NCBI GenBank assembly: GCA_023333565.1
Contig: JAJKFH010000295.1
Location: 910,001-974,000, forward strand
Length of the DNA: 64,000 nt
Direction: 5' to 3'
Source of the DNA: Puffinus mauretanicus
Lineage: Eukaryota; Chordata; Aves; Procellariiformes; Procellariidae
The notes below the pieces were generated by a model. It did no database searches. It worked only from the letters and a program-made list of their open reading frames with translations, and was not told the DNA's origin. Positions within the stretch are counted from its first letter, which is position 1, and every line of letters begins with the position of its first letter. This document shows, piece after piece, positions 38,901-50,716 of this stretch. Made by a program: the position numbers and the translations under genes.

Positions 38901-41900
38901 CAATGAACCCCACACCTTTCTTCTGGCGTTAAGATGCTGAATTGGCACCAGCGTGCACCAAGATAGCATCGGAGAATGGGGCTGTTGACAGCAACACGTG
39001 CTTGTAGCTACTGAACCCCAAATTAAAAACAAATGGCAGTGGCAGCACGAGCGAGACGTGCTATTAATAACATTATTTTGATACAGCATGCGAAGGAGTG
39101 GCGGTGGGGTTGGGTGAATAAAACACAGACAAAGCACCCGCAGCCTTCGTCTGGCGCAACGAGCCCTCCTGGCCTCGTCATTCTATTTTCAAGACTTTCA
39201 AGAATACTTGATTTTTAATTCCAGATTTCCCCAAACTGTCACTGCAATTAATAAAGGAAACTCTGGAAATAAAACAGCAATACCTGATCTTCTAAGTTCT
39301 TTTTTATTTTAATCATTGGTATCACAGAGCTTCGTAAAGATCAGGAGATATTTTGATGGTTCTATTTAGCTTATTTGGAGTCTAAATCTTTAATTTTTTA
39401 ATTGTAGAAATGGAGAGAAAACATTTATTTTTAAGAAGGCAGCTGTTGAAATAGTCTGCTTTAGACAGCTTCTAAGAAGTTTGGTGACTTAGAAGGAAAG
39501 TGAAGAATAAGGAATATTTTAACCTGGTTGGAAATACCATGACTCCAAGTGAATATTGATTTATTTAAAGAATTGTGCTCAATTTTGAAACTAAAAATTT
39601 TAAAAGGCAAAGAGATTATTATTCATATAAAGGATGTAATGAGTCATTTCACAGTTTATTAACCCATGCTGCTCAGCAGAGGAAAGGCGGAGGAAATATC
39701 AGGTCCCCGCTGAATAGAGTTTGATCATTGTGTTAGGTGTTGATGGACTGAAACAGTGACATTCAGCAAACAGGTTTTAAGGCTTTTGTGGCAGATATGA
39801 AATGGAGAGTAAATATTCCTAGTGGACTGTATAAGCTTATACCATCAGCGTCTCCGATTGCCTCAGTCAATCATAACCCCCGCGAGAGAGCGCTGGAATT
39901 GGCCTTGTGTTACGCAGGCTCATTGACTTTTATTGTGTCATGTATTTCATCCTCTGCAGGCAGAAGGTAGAGGGGCAAACATAGTCTTTGCGTTCAACTA
40001 GTTCTTAATTGCAAGGAAGGGAGTTTGTTGGAAAGGAAATCAGGACGGCCTGGTAGAGGAGGAGATGCTCTGACTATTTTAGGAGACATCATCAACCTGA
40101 AATCCAATTAATTAATTATATTTTTACTATACTCCACACATACTTTCAGGTGTTATATCTGTGCCCGGGCTGGCAACAATGTCATTTTTTCTACTTCTCT
40201 TAATTTTCACCTCTACAGCTCCATGACAGCCTGACACGTACAAAAGGCAGCCAGACCGAGACTTTATGCTACCACCTGCTCCTGTTGGGAATATGTGCAC
40301 AGTACCCATTAAAGTGAAGGGATTTCAGCACAGGAGCAGTGGTCTGCTTGGACACAGCTGGAAAAAGTGGAGCTTAAAAATATTGTTTCAGAACAGCAGC
40401 GTGAAGCTGGTGACTCACCGCAAAAAGTGCTGGCAGTATCTTACTATGCATGTATTTTTAACATATGCAGTAATACATGTATAAAATACAGTTAAAAATA
40501 TAGAGTATTGGATTACCATTAAAAGAAAGTGCCATAATTACGAAGCACAGAATTTCACTAGGAAAAATTCAGGTTCTCAGAAGTCCCAGAAGACAAATTA
40601 AATAGGTTACATCACTAATTCTTGTTTAGGCTGTGGAGATCCTGGGGTTGGAGATGGCTGCAAAAAGGTGAAAAAATGAGAAATTTTGAACGTACTTGAA
40701 AGGGGGAGATTGGAATAAGTGCTCAGATTCAGAATGGAACGGTCATTTTGAGGGCAAGACCAAGGGAAGCTGGTGGGCTGGGGTAGAGGAAAATCAGTTG
40801 GGGGGAATCCCTTTTTTAAGTGCTCTGTAAGAAGATACTTGCTTTGTGGTGTTTGTTACAGAAAAGAGAAGTTATGCTCATAAATGAATATGTTTCACAA
40901 TGAAAATACCCAATTCTGTGTTACCTACGCCAAACAGGAGATAGACTTGCAAGGCCTGCTGGCAAAGGGATAACACATTTCCATTTAATGGAAATTAAAT
41001 GATGTCACATGTAAGAACTTGGGTGCAGCTGGCCAAGAAAAGTAGAAGAAGTAGAAGATTATTTATCATTAAAGGCCATAAATCACCGTGGGCAGATCTC
41101 TTTAGTGGGGAATAGTGCCTCAGCTGGTTGGATGTCATCCCTGGTGAGCAATAACTGAGTAATGGCATTCCTGTTAGGGCAAATTGAACCCAAGGAGAGT
41201 TTTGTAAATGTTCCCAGTTAATTAAGATATTACCGTTTCAGCAAAAATAATAAAAACATTAAAAAAATGGAAGGAATGTCGATACAATTAGCATGTTTTA
41301 ATGGATTCATTCTTTGATCATTTATCTCCTGGTCAGCATTACTTTTAAATATAATAAAAATGGGAGAGATGTGGAGTATAACTGGAATAAGCGTGGCTGT
41401 GAACTTCTCTAGGAGCGGTGCAGTGCTAATGCTCTTGATCACCACTCACGCCTACACACTGACACTTTAACTGGAAGCACGTGCAATTAAAAGATGAATC
41501 CAGGTGTTTGTTGGTGTCGAGGAAAAGACAGAGAGATGTTATATTTTCAAAATATCTGTAAAGTTCAATGTGACAGATCTGGCAGCAAGTGGAAAGACTT
41601 GCTACTTGAATTGTAGGAAGAAAATCTTATTTATATTAGCTCTCTTACCTTTCAGATGCTTTTAGAAAGGCTGAAATGTATAGCTCAAAGGAAAAATATT
41701 CTCCCTGAAGCTAGGGGAAAAAAAAAGTCAGGCCTGTTCCTCTTTCATCTTGCTACAATTAGAATACAACTGTAAACCATGTATTTCAAAAACTGTTTAT
41801 GAACTCACAGATCTGAACTGAATAACCATCTGTAAAATTTTAAAAATTAAAATCCCTTTAGGAAATAGTGACCTTGCAGAGCTCAAATTGCTTATAAAAT

Positions 41901-41951
41901 TCTGAAGGCTGAATTAGTTAGGAATAGCGATGAACTAGATAAAAACTAAGT
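32901..41951. other. AT-rich non-coding stretch, no gene seen
   Basis: Frames longer than 100 codons, such as 33884-34249 and 38269-38709 on the minus strand, have no recognisable domain and fit chance. A small CpG cluster at 34020-34065 is too short to call an island. Around 38480-38620 the GC content rises without strong CpG enrichment. No RNA gene or known repeat family was recognised apart from the tandem duplication at 37561. Confidence 0.7.
37561..37582 (+). repeat. Perfect 11-bp tandem duplication
   Basis: GAATACCTTTG is present twice in direct succession. It is a small local duplication in non-coding DNA. Confidence 0.95.
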
Positions 41952-41968
41952 AAAAAAAAAAAAAAAAA
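41952..41968 (+). repeat. 17-bp A run
   Basis: This is a simple mononucleotide tract. It lies just left of the CpG-rich patch at 42101-42330. It is not positioned as the tail of any recognised element. Confidence 0.95.
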
Positions 41969-42100
41969 GTACAAGCTGTTCCTCTCCCGCAATCCAAAGG
42001 GCTTGAAGAAAAGCCTGACTTCTCACTGAACTGTGTATACTATTTCTTCCAGTTTGCTTCTTATCGTATTTATGATCAGACCCCAGCAGCTTTAGCAAAC

Positions 42101-42330
42101 GACTTGCGCAGTAGCTGGGCTTGGAGTGAGGAACTAAGCATCTCCTGCGACTGCGATCGATGCTGTCAGCAGGATGGAGCGGCACGTGCCGGCGGGGAAG
42201 GACGAGTGTAACGCGGCACTTACACAACGAAAGCATTTCTTGCAAACCGTAGGTCGAAGCCAGGTTACAGAAGTGGATCCATCCTGTTGAGCACCAGAGA
42301 GGTGCCTGCGTTGGGGCTCGTCGGTGTTTA
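42101..42330. promoter_or_regulatory. Short CpG-rich patch (island-like)
   Basis: Hand counting gives about 57 percent GC and 17 CpG dinucleotides in 230 bases, an observed-to-expected ratio of roughly 0.9. The flanks are AT-rich and CpG-poor. This meets the classical size and ratio limits for a CpG island, though only just in length. A 147-codon minus-strand frame (41946-42389) spans it but its translation is not recognised. It could be a promoter or enhancer of a non-coding RNA, an orphan island, or an unmethylated exon. Confidence 0.5.
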
Positions 42331-43231
42331 GTTGTTTTCCGTATAGAATTCAAGTCTAGATAAAAGGGTGGGGATGCCGAATTCCACATCTTGCAAACTC
42401 AGCTGAGCTAATGTTATACCTACTCGTCAGCGTGTTGCAGACCCTACACTGTTAGTAGTAATAGGGTGGTTGTCTTCTCTCGGGTGGTGGTGGTCTGCTG
42501 CGGTGAGAAAGGTCTCGCCCTACTCTTTCTTCTCTACCTTTGTGTCAAAGGTGAGGAAAATGTTTGGTGGCAGTAGAAAAGTTCCCAGTGGCCTTGTCAA
42601 ACATTGGAGACAGTTTATTAAATGGTAAATAAAGGATGTTATGGAAGGAAAGCCATAAAGAGAGAGATCTTGACCAAAATACCATGCTGCAAAATGGTCT
42701 ATAAATTAACATGCTAGTTAACTCAAACACCAGCAGAAGCAAAGAAGCTTATATTGGCCATTATGGGGCACTTAGGGGTTTTTACAGCAGGCTGAACTTT
42801 CTGCCAGTTAATTTTTATGTTGTTTTTAAACTTGATCATCTTCACTATTGTTGTCCAAATGCCATTAATTTAAAGAACTGTCAATCAAAGCTGATTATTA
42901 GTATGCAGGGGTTGTGGTATGCTGCGTGTATGGCAGAGTTCGTTGAAGGCTGAAATGCTTTACTCCATTGTGCTTGTGTACAGGATGGAGATCAAATACG
43001 ACAGTGGCTGTCAACAAAATGATGAAGAATCTCACAAAGCGCACAATGTATTTTAAATAGTACTGTGGAGTTCTAAAATGCCATTGTTTAATGTTTAACC
43101 ATAAAAAAAAGTACTTTCTGAAGACTAAGTAGCAGCGACATGATGTAGTCAGTTTTTAAGGGTTTCACTTTCAGATAAAACTTCGCTTTCAGAAGTTGCC
43201 AAATTAAGAGTTTAAATCTGAAATGGACAGA

Positions 43232-43288
43232 AGTGGTGCAAAAATAACAGTGCAAAAATAACATTTTTGCAGTGGTGCAAAAATAACA
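43232..43288 (+). repeat. Three copies of a 14-bp unit with an internal inverted pair
   Basis: GTGCAAAAATAACA occurs at 43236-43249, 43250-43263 and 43275-43288. The first and third copies share the longer form AGTGGTGCAAAAATAACA. Between the second and third lies TTTTTGC, which with GCAAAAA forms a 7-bp hairpin stem around TAACA. It looks like a slippage or template-switch product. Confidence 0.95.
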
Positions 43289-45354
43289 ATTAAATTCCTG
43301 TAAGAATGAACATTACTGTAAATAGGGAATAAAATGCTCTGTAGAAAACCCCAAGTATAAGATTATTCTACTAGTTGAAAACTTTTACTTGCTTTATCAG
43401 AGATGTGATAAATGGCTGAGCCTTGTTGGTTACAGGTTAGGTCTGTTGACTCTCTGCTCTTCGTTATAGGTAGCATCAGATTTGTACCTAAACCAGCACG
43501 AAACAGTAATAAAACTCTGATATAACCGGCACAAAATCTCAATAGTGTACAAAATGTCTCTTAAGAAGCTCTTTGATGTTTGTGGAAACAGGGTATTAGC
43601 TTTATTTGTCAGTTCTTTCCATTTGCATTTCTGTGCTCTTTGCTTCCTGAGGAAATCGTTCTCCATTTAATTAGAAAGAAAAGCTAAGGTACATACTTGC
43701 TAACAGGCTTAATTTGCAGTGCTATGCCAAAGGTTCTTTGCAAGTCTTTGTAGGGAGTGAGGGAAGAGAAGAGAGTTTCATATTGTTCCTACTAAGCCCG
43801 AATGATAATGGTTATTGCTGCTTTCGTACCACTGTCTCCATTACCTCTGCTGTTGAGTTCCACACATTTTTGCTCTTAATCAAATTTTAAAAAGACCCTA
43901 TCTCGCCTTCTCACCACCTCATGCACCTGCAGATATGTATGTAACAACACCAATTCTAGGTGTGGTTAAGCCTTTCAACATCTCGTCGCTTTAGTCAGGC
44001 ACATATATTATCAAAATTTGGGATATAATCTCATGAAAACAAAGTTTTTAAAAATTTTCTAAAATTTTAAGTTCACTTAGGATTATGGTCATCTCTTGCC
44101 TTTGTTGATTTTTAGAACCACGTAAAAACCAAGAAGGGTGAAATATTATGACATTAATTTCTCTTATACACAAAAATACATACAATATGAATGTTCTAAT
44201 TTGCAGTTTTACAGACTTCCCTTTATGTGTGGACTTTCTATACCAAATCATACCATGTTTGCAGCATGATTTTTCATGCAAAATAACTTTTTTTTGACAG
44301 TTCACGTGTTCTGTTAAAAGGTATTCTCTCTTTTTTATACGATAGGTTGCTGACCAATATTTTGCAAATAATGGTAAAAAAATTATTCCATCCACCAAGA
44401 AGGATTAGGGAAGCTAGAGATTAACAATGACAGAGACAAAATTATGTTCTCCTTTAAAAAAGAATTTATGAACCAAATTGAGTCCTGGACTTCAATCAGC
44501 TTGTTGATTAGTATTCCAAAAAATACCAAATCATTGACTGATGTAGTATGTGAATATCCATGGCGAAATTGCCATATTGCAATATTCATGCAGAATGTCT
44601 CAGCATGAAAAAGCTGCCCCGTGTAATTCACAATATTCCACCTAATGAAGGACTAACTCCCAAAAAACCCCACAAATCTCCACTATCCCAAGCCTGATGT
44701 TCAGCAGTAGTTACTCGTGATGCCAAACACTTGTTGCCAAGCGCATGCGTTACTTTAAACTAATCACCATACTAAAACAACAGCAGTGTAATCCCAAAAG
44801 GTAACTTCCAAATCGTACAGATTTCCAAGTGCCGGCAAATTGCAGCTGGGAATTTACTCACTTCGGGTGTTTTGTAATAGCAGAAGATGACTGAATTGTC
44901 AGAATGGAAACATTTGGCAGCAATAATTTGATTTCAACAAAATGGTGATGGAATTGAGACAGAATTGATTGTTTTCTGCCGGCTTGCTCACAGATTTCCT
45001 TGCAGATCAGCAGAGGAGCTGCTGGGTACCGGGAGTCCCCCAGCATCACCCTTGCCGTCTCTGGCTGCGTTCTCCTCCGCGGAGGGGCTTAGGGGAGGGA
45101 GTCATTCTTCAGATTTAGATAACAGGGTGATTAAACATTATAGTTTGTCTTCCAGCAAAAATTAATGACTTGCCAACCTGTCTGTGAGTTTTCCTAAAAC
45201 TTCTTTGTAATTGTCACACTGAAGGTTTGCAAAACAGCCCCTGACGAGTTTAAGGACCGAGGCAGGCAGCCGGCGGGTAGAATTAGTGTGCAGATGTAAA
45301 TTAAGATTAACGCATTTCTCTTTTGTGTAATCCCTGGCATTTTCAACACAGTGG

Positions 45355-45380
45355 ATATATGGCCTATTTAGGCTATATAT
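45355..45380. other. Compact hairpin, 11-bp stem, 4-nt loop
   Basis: ATATATGGCCT pairs with AGGCTATATAT across the loop ATTT, with one G-T wobble. The right arm also forms a TATA-like string followed by TATAAGC. It is too short for a microRNA precursor, and no poly-T stop for RNA polymerase III follows closely. Confidence 0.8.
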
Positions 45381-45765
45381 ATAAGCTTGGAAGCAATTTA
45401 ACTCTTTGATTACACATTTTATGTAATAGCAAGTTACTAGAGTATACACAAGTAATTTGCACATTGAGCAGTGTATTGCCCTCATCCTCTCCTCTTTTTA
45501 ATTCCCTTCTTAAAAACAACATCTGCAAGTAACTTCTTTATAGGAAAAATCCTCATGTTTTCCCGGATTTGTTGCAAAATAAAATTTCACTCTTTTATTT
45601 CATTCCTTTAGTTGGTTACCGTCTTTTCATACTCTTAAAGCAGTGATGTATACTGTAGTGCTTGAGACTTCTTTCGTAGCAGTCCACTGTACCCACGTTC
45701 CCACTGAAATTCCTTGTGTTTGGTGCTGCTAAGGGGGTCGCTGCCCCTGGAAACAGCTGCAAGAC

Positions 45766-45790
45766 AGGGGGCCTGGATTTTCAGATCTTT
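45766..45790 (+). repeat. Possible ancient amniote repeat fragment
   Basis: AGGGGGCCTGGATTTTCAGA resembles the GGGCCTGATTTTCAGA word of old sauropsid interspersed repeats. Only about 20 bases match, so this is tentative. Confidence 0.4.
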
Positions 45791-48393
45791 AAATCACCCG
45801 ATAATGGTTTGTATTTTAAAGCACAATGTGCATTTATAGTACTGTTTGCATGGTAAAGAACTTACCATCTACGCTGAATGCCCTGGAATATGTTGAATGA
45901 GAAAAAGTAGTAAGCGTAAGAACTGTAAAAAAATTAAACTCATTGTATCCCAAATAAATGGTATAATTAATTCTACTTAATTTCACTCCACTGCTGAAAG
46001 CTACTCCAAAAGTAGGTTTTATATATACTAGGAGTGGAATAGTTGAATTTATTTCTATAGAGACCCTTGCACCGTGCGTTGAAGCAGGTCAGGCTCACGT
46101 TTTGGAGACCTGCGATTAGGGCTCGATCCTTGGTCCTCCGCCTCTGCAGCAGCTCGGGTTCAATATCTCTCCGTCTAAACCTGAACACCTGAAAACTTTC
46201 ACAATTTCACAAGCAAAGACTGGGAGTTCAGTTCCTGATTGCTGTTTTTTCCCTCGGTCAATTTTGAACACAACCTGTTACTCGCAGGCACGATTGGCAG
46301 ACGTGCGAGGTGTTATTAGTTAGATTTGCGGAGACTCAATGCTCGATTTGAGTCCCCTTGGGTTGCCTCAGCAAGACTTTGGGAGAGGTGCTTGCCCCTC
46401 GTTAACATGCTGGTAGCTACAGGGAGAGGTTTAGGAGGCTATTTCGCAGCCTGGAGGAGTTGTCATGTGTTCCACATAAAAAGCTAATGTAGCCTTCTTT
46501 TAGAAATAACAGCTGGAAATCACACTGCAGCACTCAAGCTATACTTGAACTGGTTTTGCAATGCTCGAGGAAAAATAAACAGAGCATCTATGCTGAGACC
46601 TGGGGCTACAGCTCCAGGAAAGAGGATTACAGGGCTGGAGTTCGTGGGATGTCAAATTGCACGGGGAGAAGCAGAAATGCCGAGGGGCCACTCGTGTCCC
46701 AATCCACCGGGGACTTTGCAGAGAAGCTGCCAAATAACCTTCACTTCGTCCGGTCGCTACCATCTCTGCTGGCTCACTTAGGCTGGGTGAAGTTATCGCA
46801 TGTTGGGACACTAATGCAGAGGGAAATCCTGGAAAGTTTTTCTATGAGGCAATGCTGAAACATCCCATTTGATCATTTTTTTAAAAATGTTTCTGGATTT
46901 CCATTTGACATTATTCTTGTTAAGTGGTTTATTTTGCATTTACAAGATGATATAACACAACAAAGACAGTCCTGATTTAAAATAAATTATTTGGACCCGC
47001 TTAATTATTTTTTGTAGAATGTTCATTTATGCACATTTTGAAAATTTGGGCCTTGTCCAGAATTGGAACAAAAATAAGACTTCAACTATCTAGGTTATGT
47101 AGGGTATTAGTTATGGGCTTCATATCTGATTTGACTAAAATTATACTATGCTGAATCCAAATGATACCATGCCCCCCCTGCCCCAAACCAAGCAAGTTAA
47201 TAAAACACTTTCATTATTATATATTTGTAGCATTGTACTGAATATGCTATGTAAATTGATTTTTTTTTGATCAAGAAGAAGAAAAATCATTGGTCATGAC
47301 AGTCAGACTTAACATCTACAGTCACTGTAGCATTTAGAGCTAGGACTGAATTACTACTTAACTGAAAAAACAGAAATATAAGAGATTGTATATCTAACAA
47401 CATTTCAGAACCTTCATATATTTGAAGTAAGAATCAATTGTCTGCTTTATCAGGCAATATAGGGTTTTAATTCCTACTATCCTTTCAACCCGTATCCTCA
47501 CAAATTAGTCATGATTTGTATGTGAAGCTACACACAAGTCATTAAAAGTGGCAATAAATCCTATTATGTGTGATACGTATACACTATACATATAAAACAC
47601 AAAACAAAATGCATACGTATGTATACAAACGCACAGTTATAATAGTGTATAAATAAGGACATACCGAATCTGCCCCATCTGGAGAAGGATGACCTTCTGC
47701 AGTACCAAATGGATTACAAAACCTTTCCTAGCTACTACAAGTGTATAGATCATATTCTTCGAGCACCCATAAAAGTCATAGTTACTGTCAATTTGAGAAA
47801 TTTTAGCTCAGTGCTCCTGTTTCTCTTTTGCTGTCACGGGAGAAAAGAAATCCTTCTTATTAGAAGGACAAGACGTACTAGTGGATCGTACCTTGACAAA
47901 TGACCTTTTCCTGGCTTTAATAGCTCTAGGAAGGGTATCCTTGAAAACCAGCGCATGTTTACATTTGCCATTTGAATGGCAAACATTGCATGTTTTTCTT
48001 GGCCTCTTTGGGTAACGTGGGTGAAAATTGCCTTTTGATGTATTTATCCTATATGTTTCTCCTGTGCTAAGGAGCAGCCTGAAATTTCTCACGCTGCTTT
48101 TGTTTTACGAAACTCTTCAGTTTCATAAAAGTAGATACTGAATATCTTGAGGTAAGAGGTTCGTGCAGTATTGCTTGTTGTAATATTGCATTGCTGCATT
48201 AAGTGGAAAAAAGGCATTATTGCACCTTTTCACTAAGGGAGGACAAAATACATCCTTCCTTATTCATTAGACCCTTTCAGGCTGTGACTGTTCTGTCACA
48301 GCTGAGATGACAGGAGGCCATCCTTCACAGCGATGAACATGTCAGCCCGTCCTCTTCTCAGCTGGCACCGTGTCATTATGCATATGGCAGAAT

Positions 48394-48411
48394 AAAAAAA
48401 AAAAAAAAAAA
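48394..48411 (+). repeat. 18-bp A run merging with an AATAAA word
   Basis: The run follows GGCAGAAT directly, so its start reads as a polyadenylation signal by composition. There is no recognised element or processed gene upstream. Confidence 0.95.
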
Positions 48412-50581
48412 GGGTGCGATTTGATTGAAACATGGATTTGTGCAGACATAAGGATCGTGGCTCAACAGATGTGATCCTTACGTTTGAAATAGGAATGAAA
48501 ATACGAATCAGCCTTTATTAAAGTTTGCACAGCTGCCTCTTATTACTGACGTGTTGGGTGAGAGGGGTTCTGTTGCTTCAGCTTTCCTGCACGAAACGCT
48601 TGCCTTCTGGTGACATTCACTATTTGGTCACCCACAAAACAAGCTCCTTTATTTTTAATAAGACTACAGCTATGTCTTACAGCGTTTGTAATAACGGATA
48701 CAGCTCCTAGTGCTAACCTTCACAAATTAAAGTAGGAATACCTAGTAAAGGCTTCACTGAGTAGCTTGTTGCCTGTCTGAACCTTTAGAAAGCAAAGCTT
48801 TAAGTCATTAATGGTTGGAGGAAGAGTTGGTCTCTAAGGGGAATGCTGCTGTACATCGCTGTGCTGGAGCTGAATGTATAGCTTGCAGCAGGACCTTGAG
48901 TAAACGGCTGAATCTTAAGAATCTTTTAATAAGCACAGCTCAGATAATGCACATTTTATTTTCTGTGTAAATAATACAAAGCAGTTATACAAATACCGTA
49001 AATTATAATCACTATTGTAGTTAGAAATCTGTATTCTTCTCACAATTCACTACATACTACTTTGACCCAGACTATTTATGTAGCTTCTTAGCTTATTAAC
49101 TATACAGCTGTCTAGAGAGAATAAAAACATCCTATGCAGATTTCACAACTGCCGGGTGTCAGAAGAAGTGACATTGAAAGCCATTATAGTTGAAGTCTGG
49201 TGTGGGATGGATTTTTGATGCAGCAAAATCATACATTGAGTATACTGTCATTAAGTTATTTGAAAACATGATGATAATGTGACAGAAAAAATAAATGTGA
49301 AAATGTTGACCTGCGTAGAAAATAAACTGTTGAAGGGAAGTAAATCAGATGTAATGCCTGTGATGACCACATCACAGCGTTTGACATTGTGATATATGAA
49401 GAGGAAACAATATCTAGAGGAAGGGCAGAGGAAAGGAAGAACTGGAGGGATTTTAGAAAATCCTTATAATTCTGACTTTATGCTTTAGATTAGACTGATT
49501 ACGGAAAAACAAAACCAAATCCAACCTCGTGACTCCTGGCATTCACGTAATGCATTTAGTCTGGTTTGAGATTCACTAGCGATAAGAAAGCTTGCTAGAG
49601 GATCCAGGTACTACCTGAGAAGAAGAAAAAAATGTGATTCAATGTCCTGGCCTAAACTTGATCTCCTTTACTCCAGTTATTGCAAATTAGTGTAAACTAA
49701 TTTAAGCCTTACTTACTGCAGAGGTGCTACCCTGATCGACAGAGTCAGGAGGGAAATGTGAAACTCCAGTATCGGTCATCGGTACAGTGCTTTTTGTTAA
49801 GGCCCTGAAAAAAACCCATGCTCAGTACTTTTTTAACTTACATAATGTCTTCCAGTCCCAATTGCTCTATCTAGCTATTAACCTGTATATGTCTATACTG
49901 GGAAAAAGAGTGCAAATCTAAGATGCCATTTGCTATTTCAGTTTGTCCTTGAAACTTCAAATAAATCAGACGGAATAAGACCACTCTGATTTCCACCAGC
50001 ACCACACATAGGAGTGTTTCACAGGGAGTAAGTACCAGGGTTCTCACTGCAGTAACTCAGTGTAGCTGCAACATACTTAGAGGGTTTTTAAAAAAATTAT
50101 TTTCAGATTAAAATGTAGCGTCAGTGATAATGCACTTCCTTGTAACCACACTCTAGGCAATAACACATCTTTTGAAGTACGATCAGTGCTGTATGCAAAG
50201 CTCCTTTTTTTTTGAAATAGAAATGCTGAATGTTTTTAACTATGACATGCTTTTAAAATACTACCCTCCACTGTCACTAGACTTTAATAAGGGCAAACAT
50301 CACACAATAAAATAAAAGGTCATTTATGACAAGAATGTAAATATGTGGTAAATCCTTAGCAAAGATATGCCTTGAAGTTTGTTAGGAGAGTTCATTCCGG
50401 TCTAGCTTTCATAAGGGTAGAGTATCTTAAGCTATTTGTTTATCAACAAATATTATTCTTCATAAATTTCCTACTAAGCCTTTTTTCCCTGTTTGCTTTG
50501 TCTGCAAAAACACACACTGTCTGCGGCTTCTTTAAGCTGATCCTATGCAATCCTTAGCATAAGGGCAGCTGGTCCAGCTAA

Positions 50582-50617
50582 GTTTTGGTTTGGTTTTGTT
50601 TTTTGGGGGTTTTTTTA
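50582..50617 (+). repeat. 36-nt G/T-only tract
   Basis: The plus strand contains only G and T, with GGTTTGG and one G5 run. It is the complement-strand version of the A/C tracts at 9828 and 13372. Confidence 0.9.
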
Positions 50618-50680
50618 AAAATTATTATTATTTTCTGCAGGAGTACTGTTTCACTCAGTGAGCCAATATGAGCTATATTT

Positions 50681-50716
50681 GGAAAAGAAGAAAAAAAAAA
50701 AAAAAGAAAAGAAGAA
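50681..50716 (+). repeat. 36-nt purine-only tract
   Basis: A and G only, with a central 15-A run flanked by GAAAAGAAG-type units. It lies only 63 bases after a G/T tract, so two different low-complexity tracts sit together. Confidence 0.9.

Larger units (their letters stand above)
42331..48393. other. AT-rich non-coding stretch, no gene seen
   Basis: It contains the triple repeat at 43232-43288, a hairpin at 45355-45380 and a faint amniote-repeat trace at 45766-45790. The plus-strand frames at 46545-46858 overlap a minus-strand frame at 46539-46811, a pattern of chance openness in GC-richer DNA. No domain, RNA gene or promoter could be supported. Confidence 0.7.

Noticed and set aside
41946..42389. 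147-codon minus-strand frame as a gene
   Set aside because: It ends in a phenylalanine run from the adjacent A/T homopolymer and has no recognised domain; only the CpG enrichment is worth noting.
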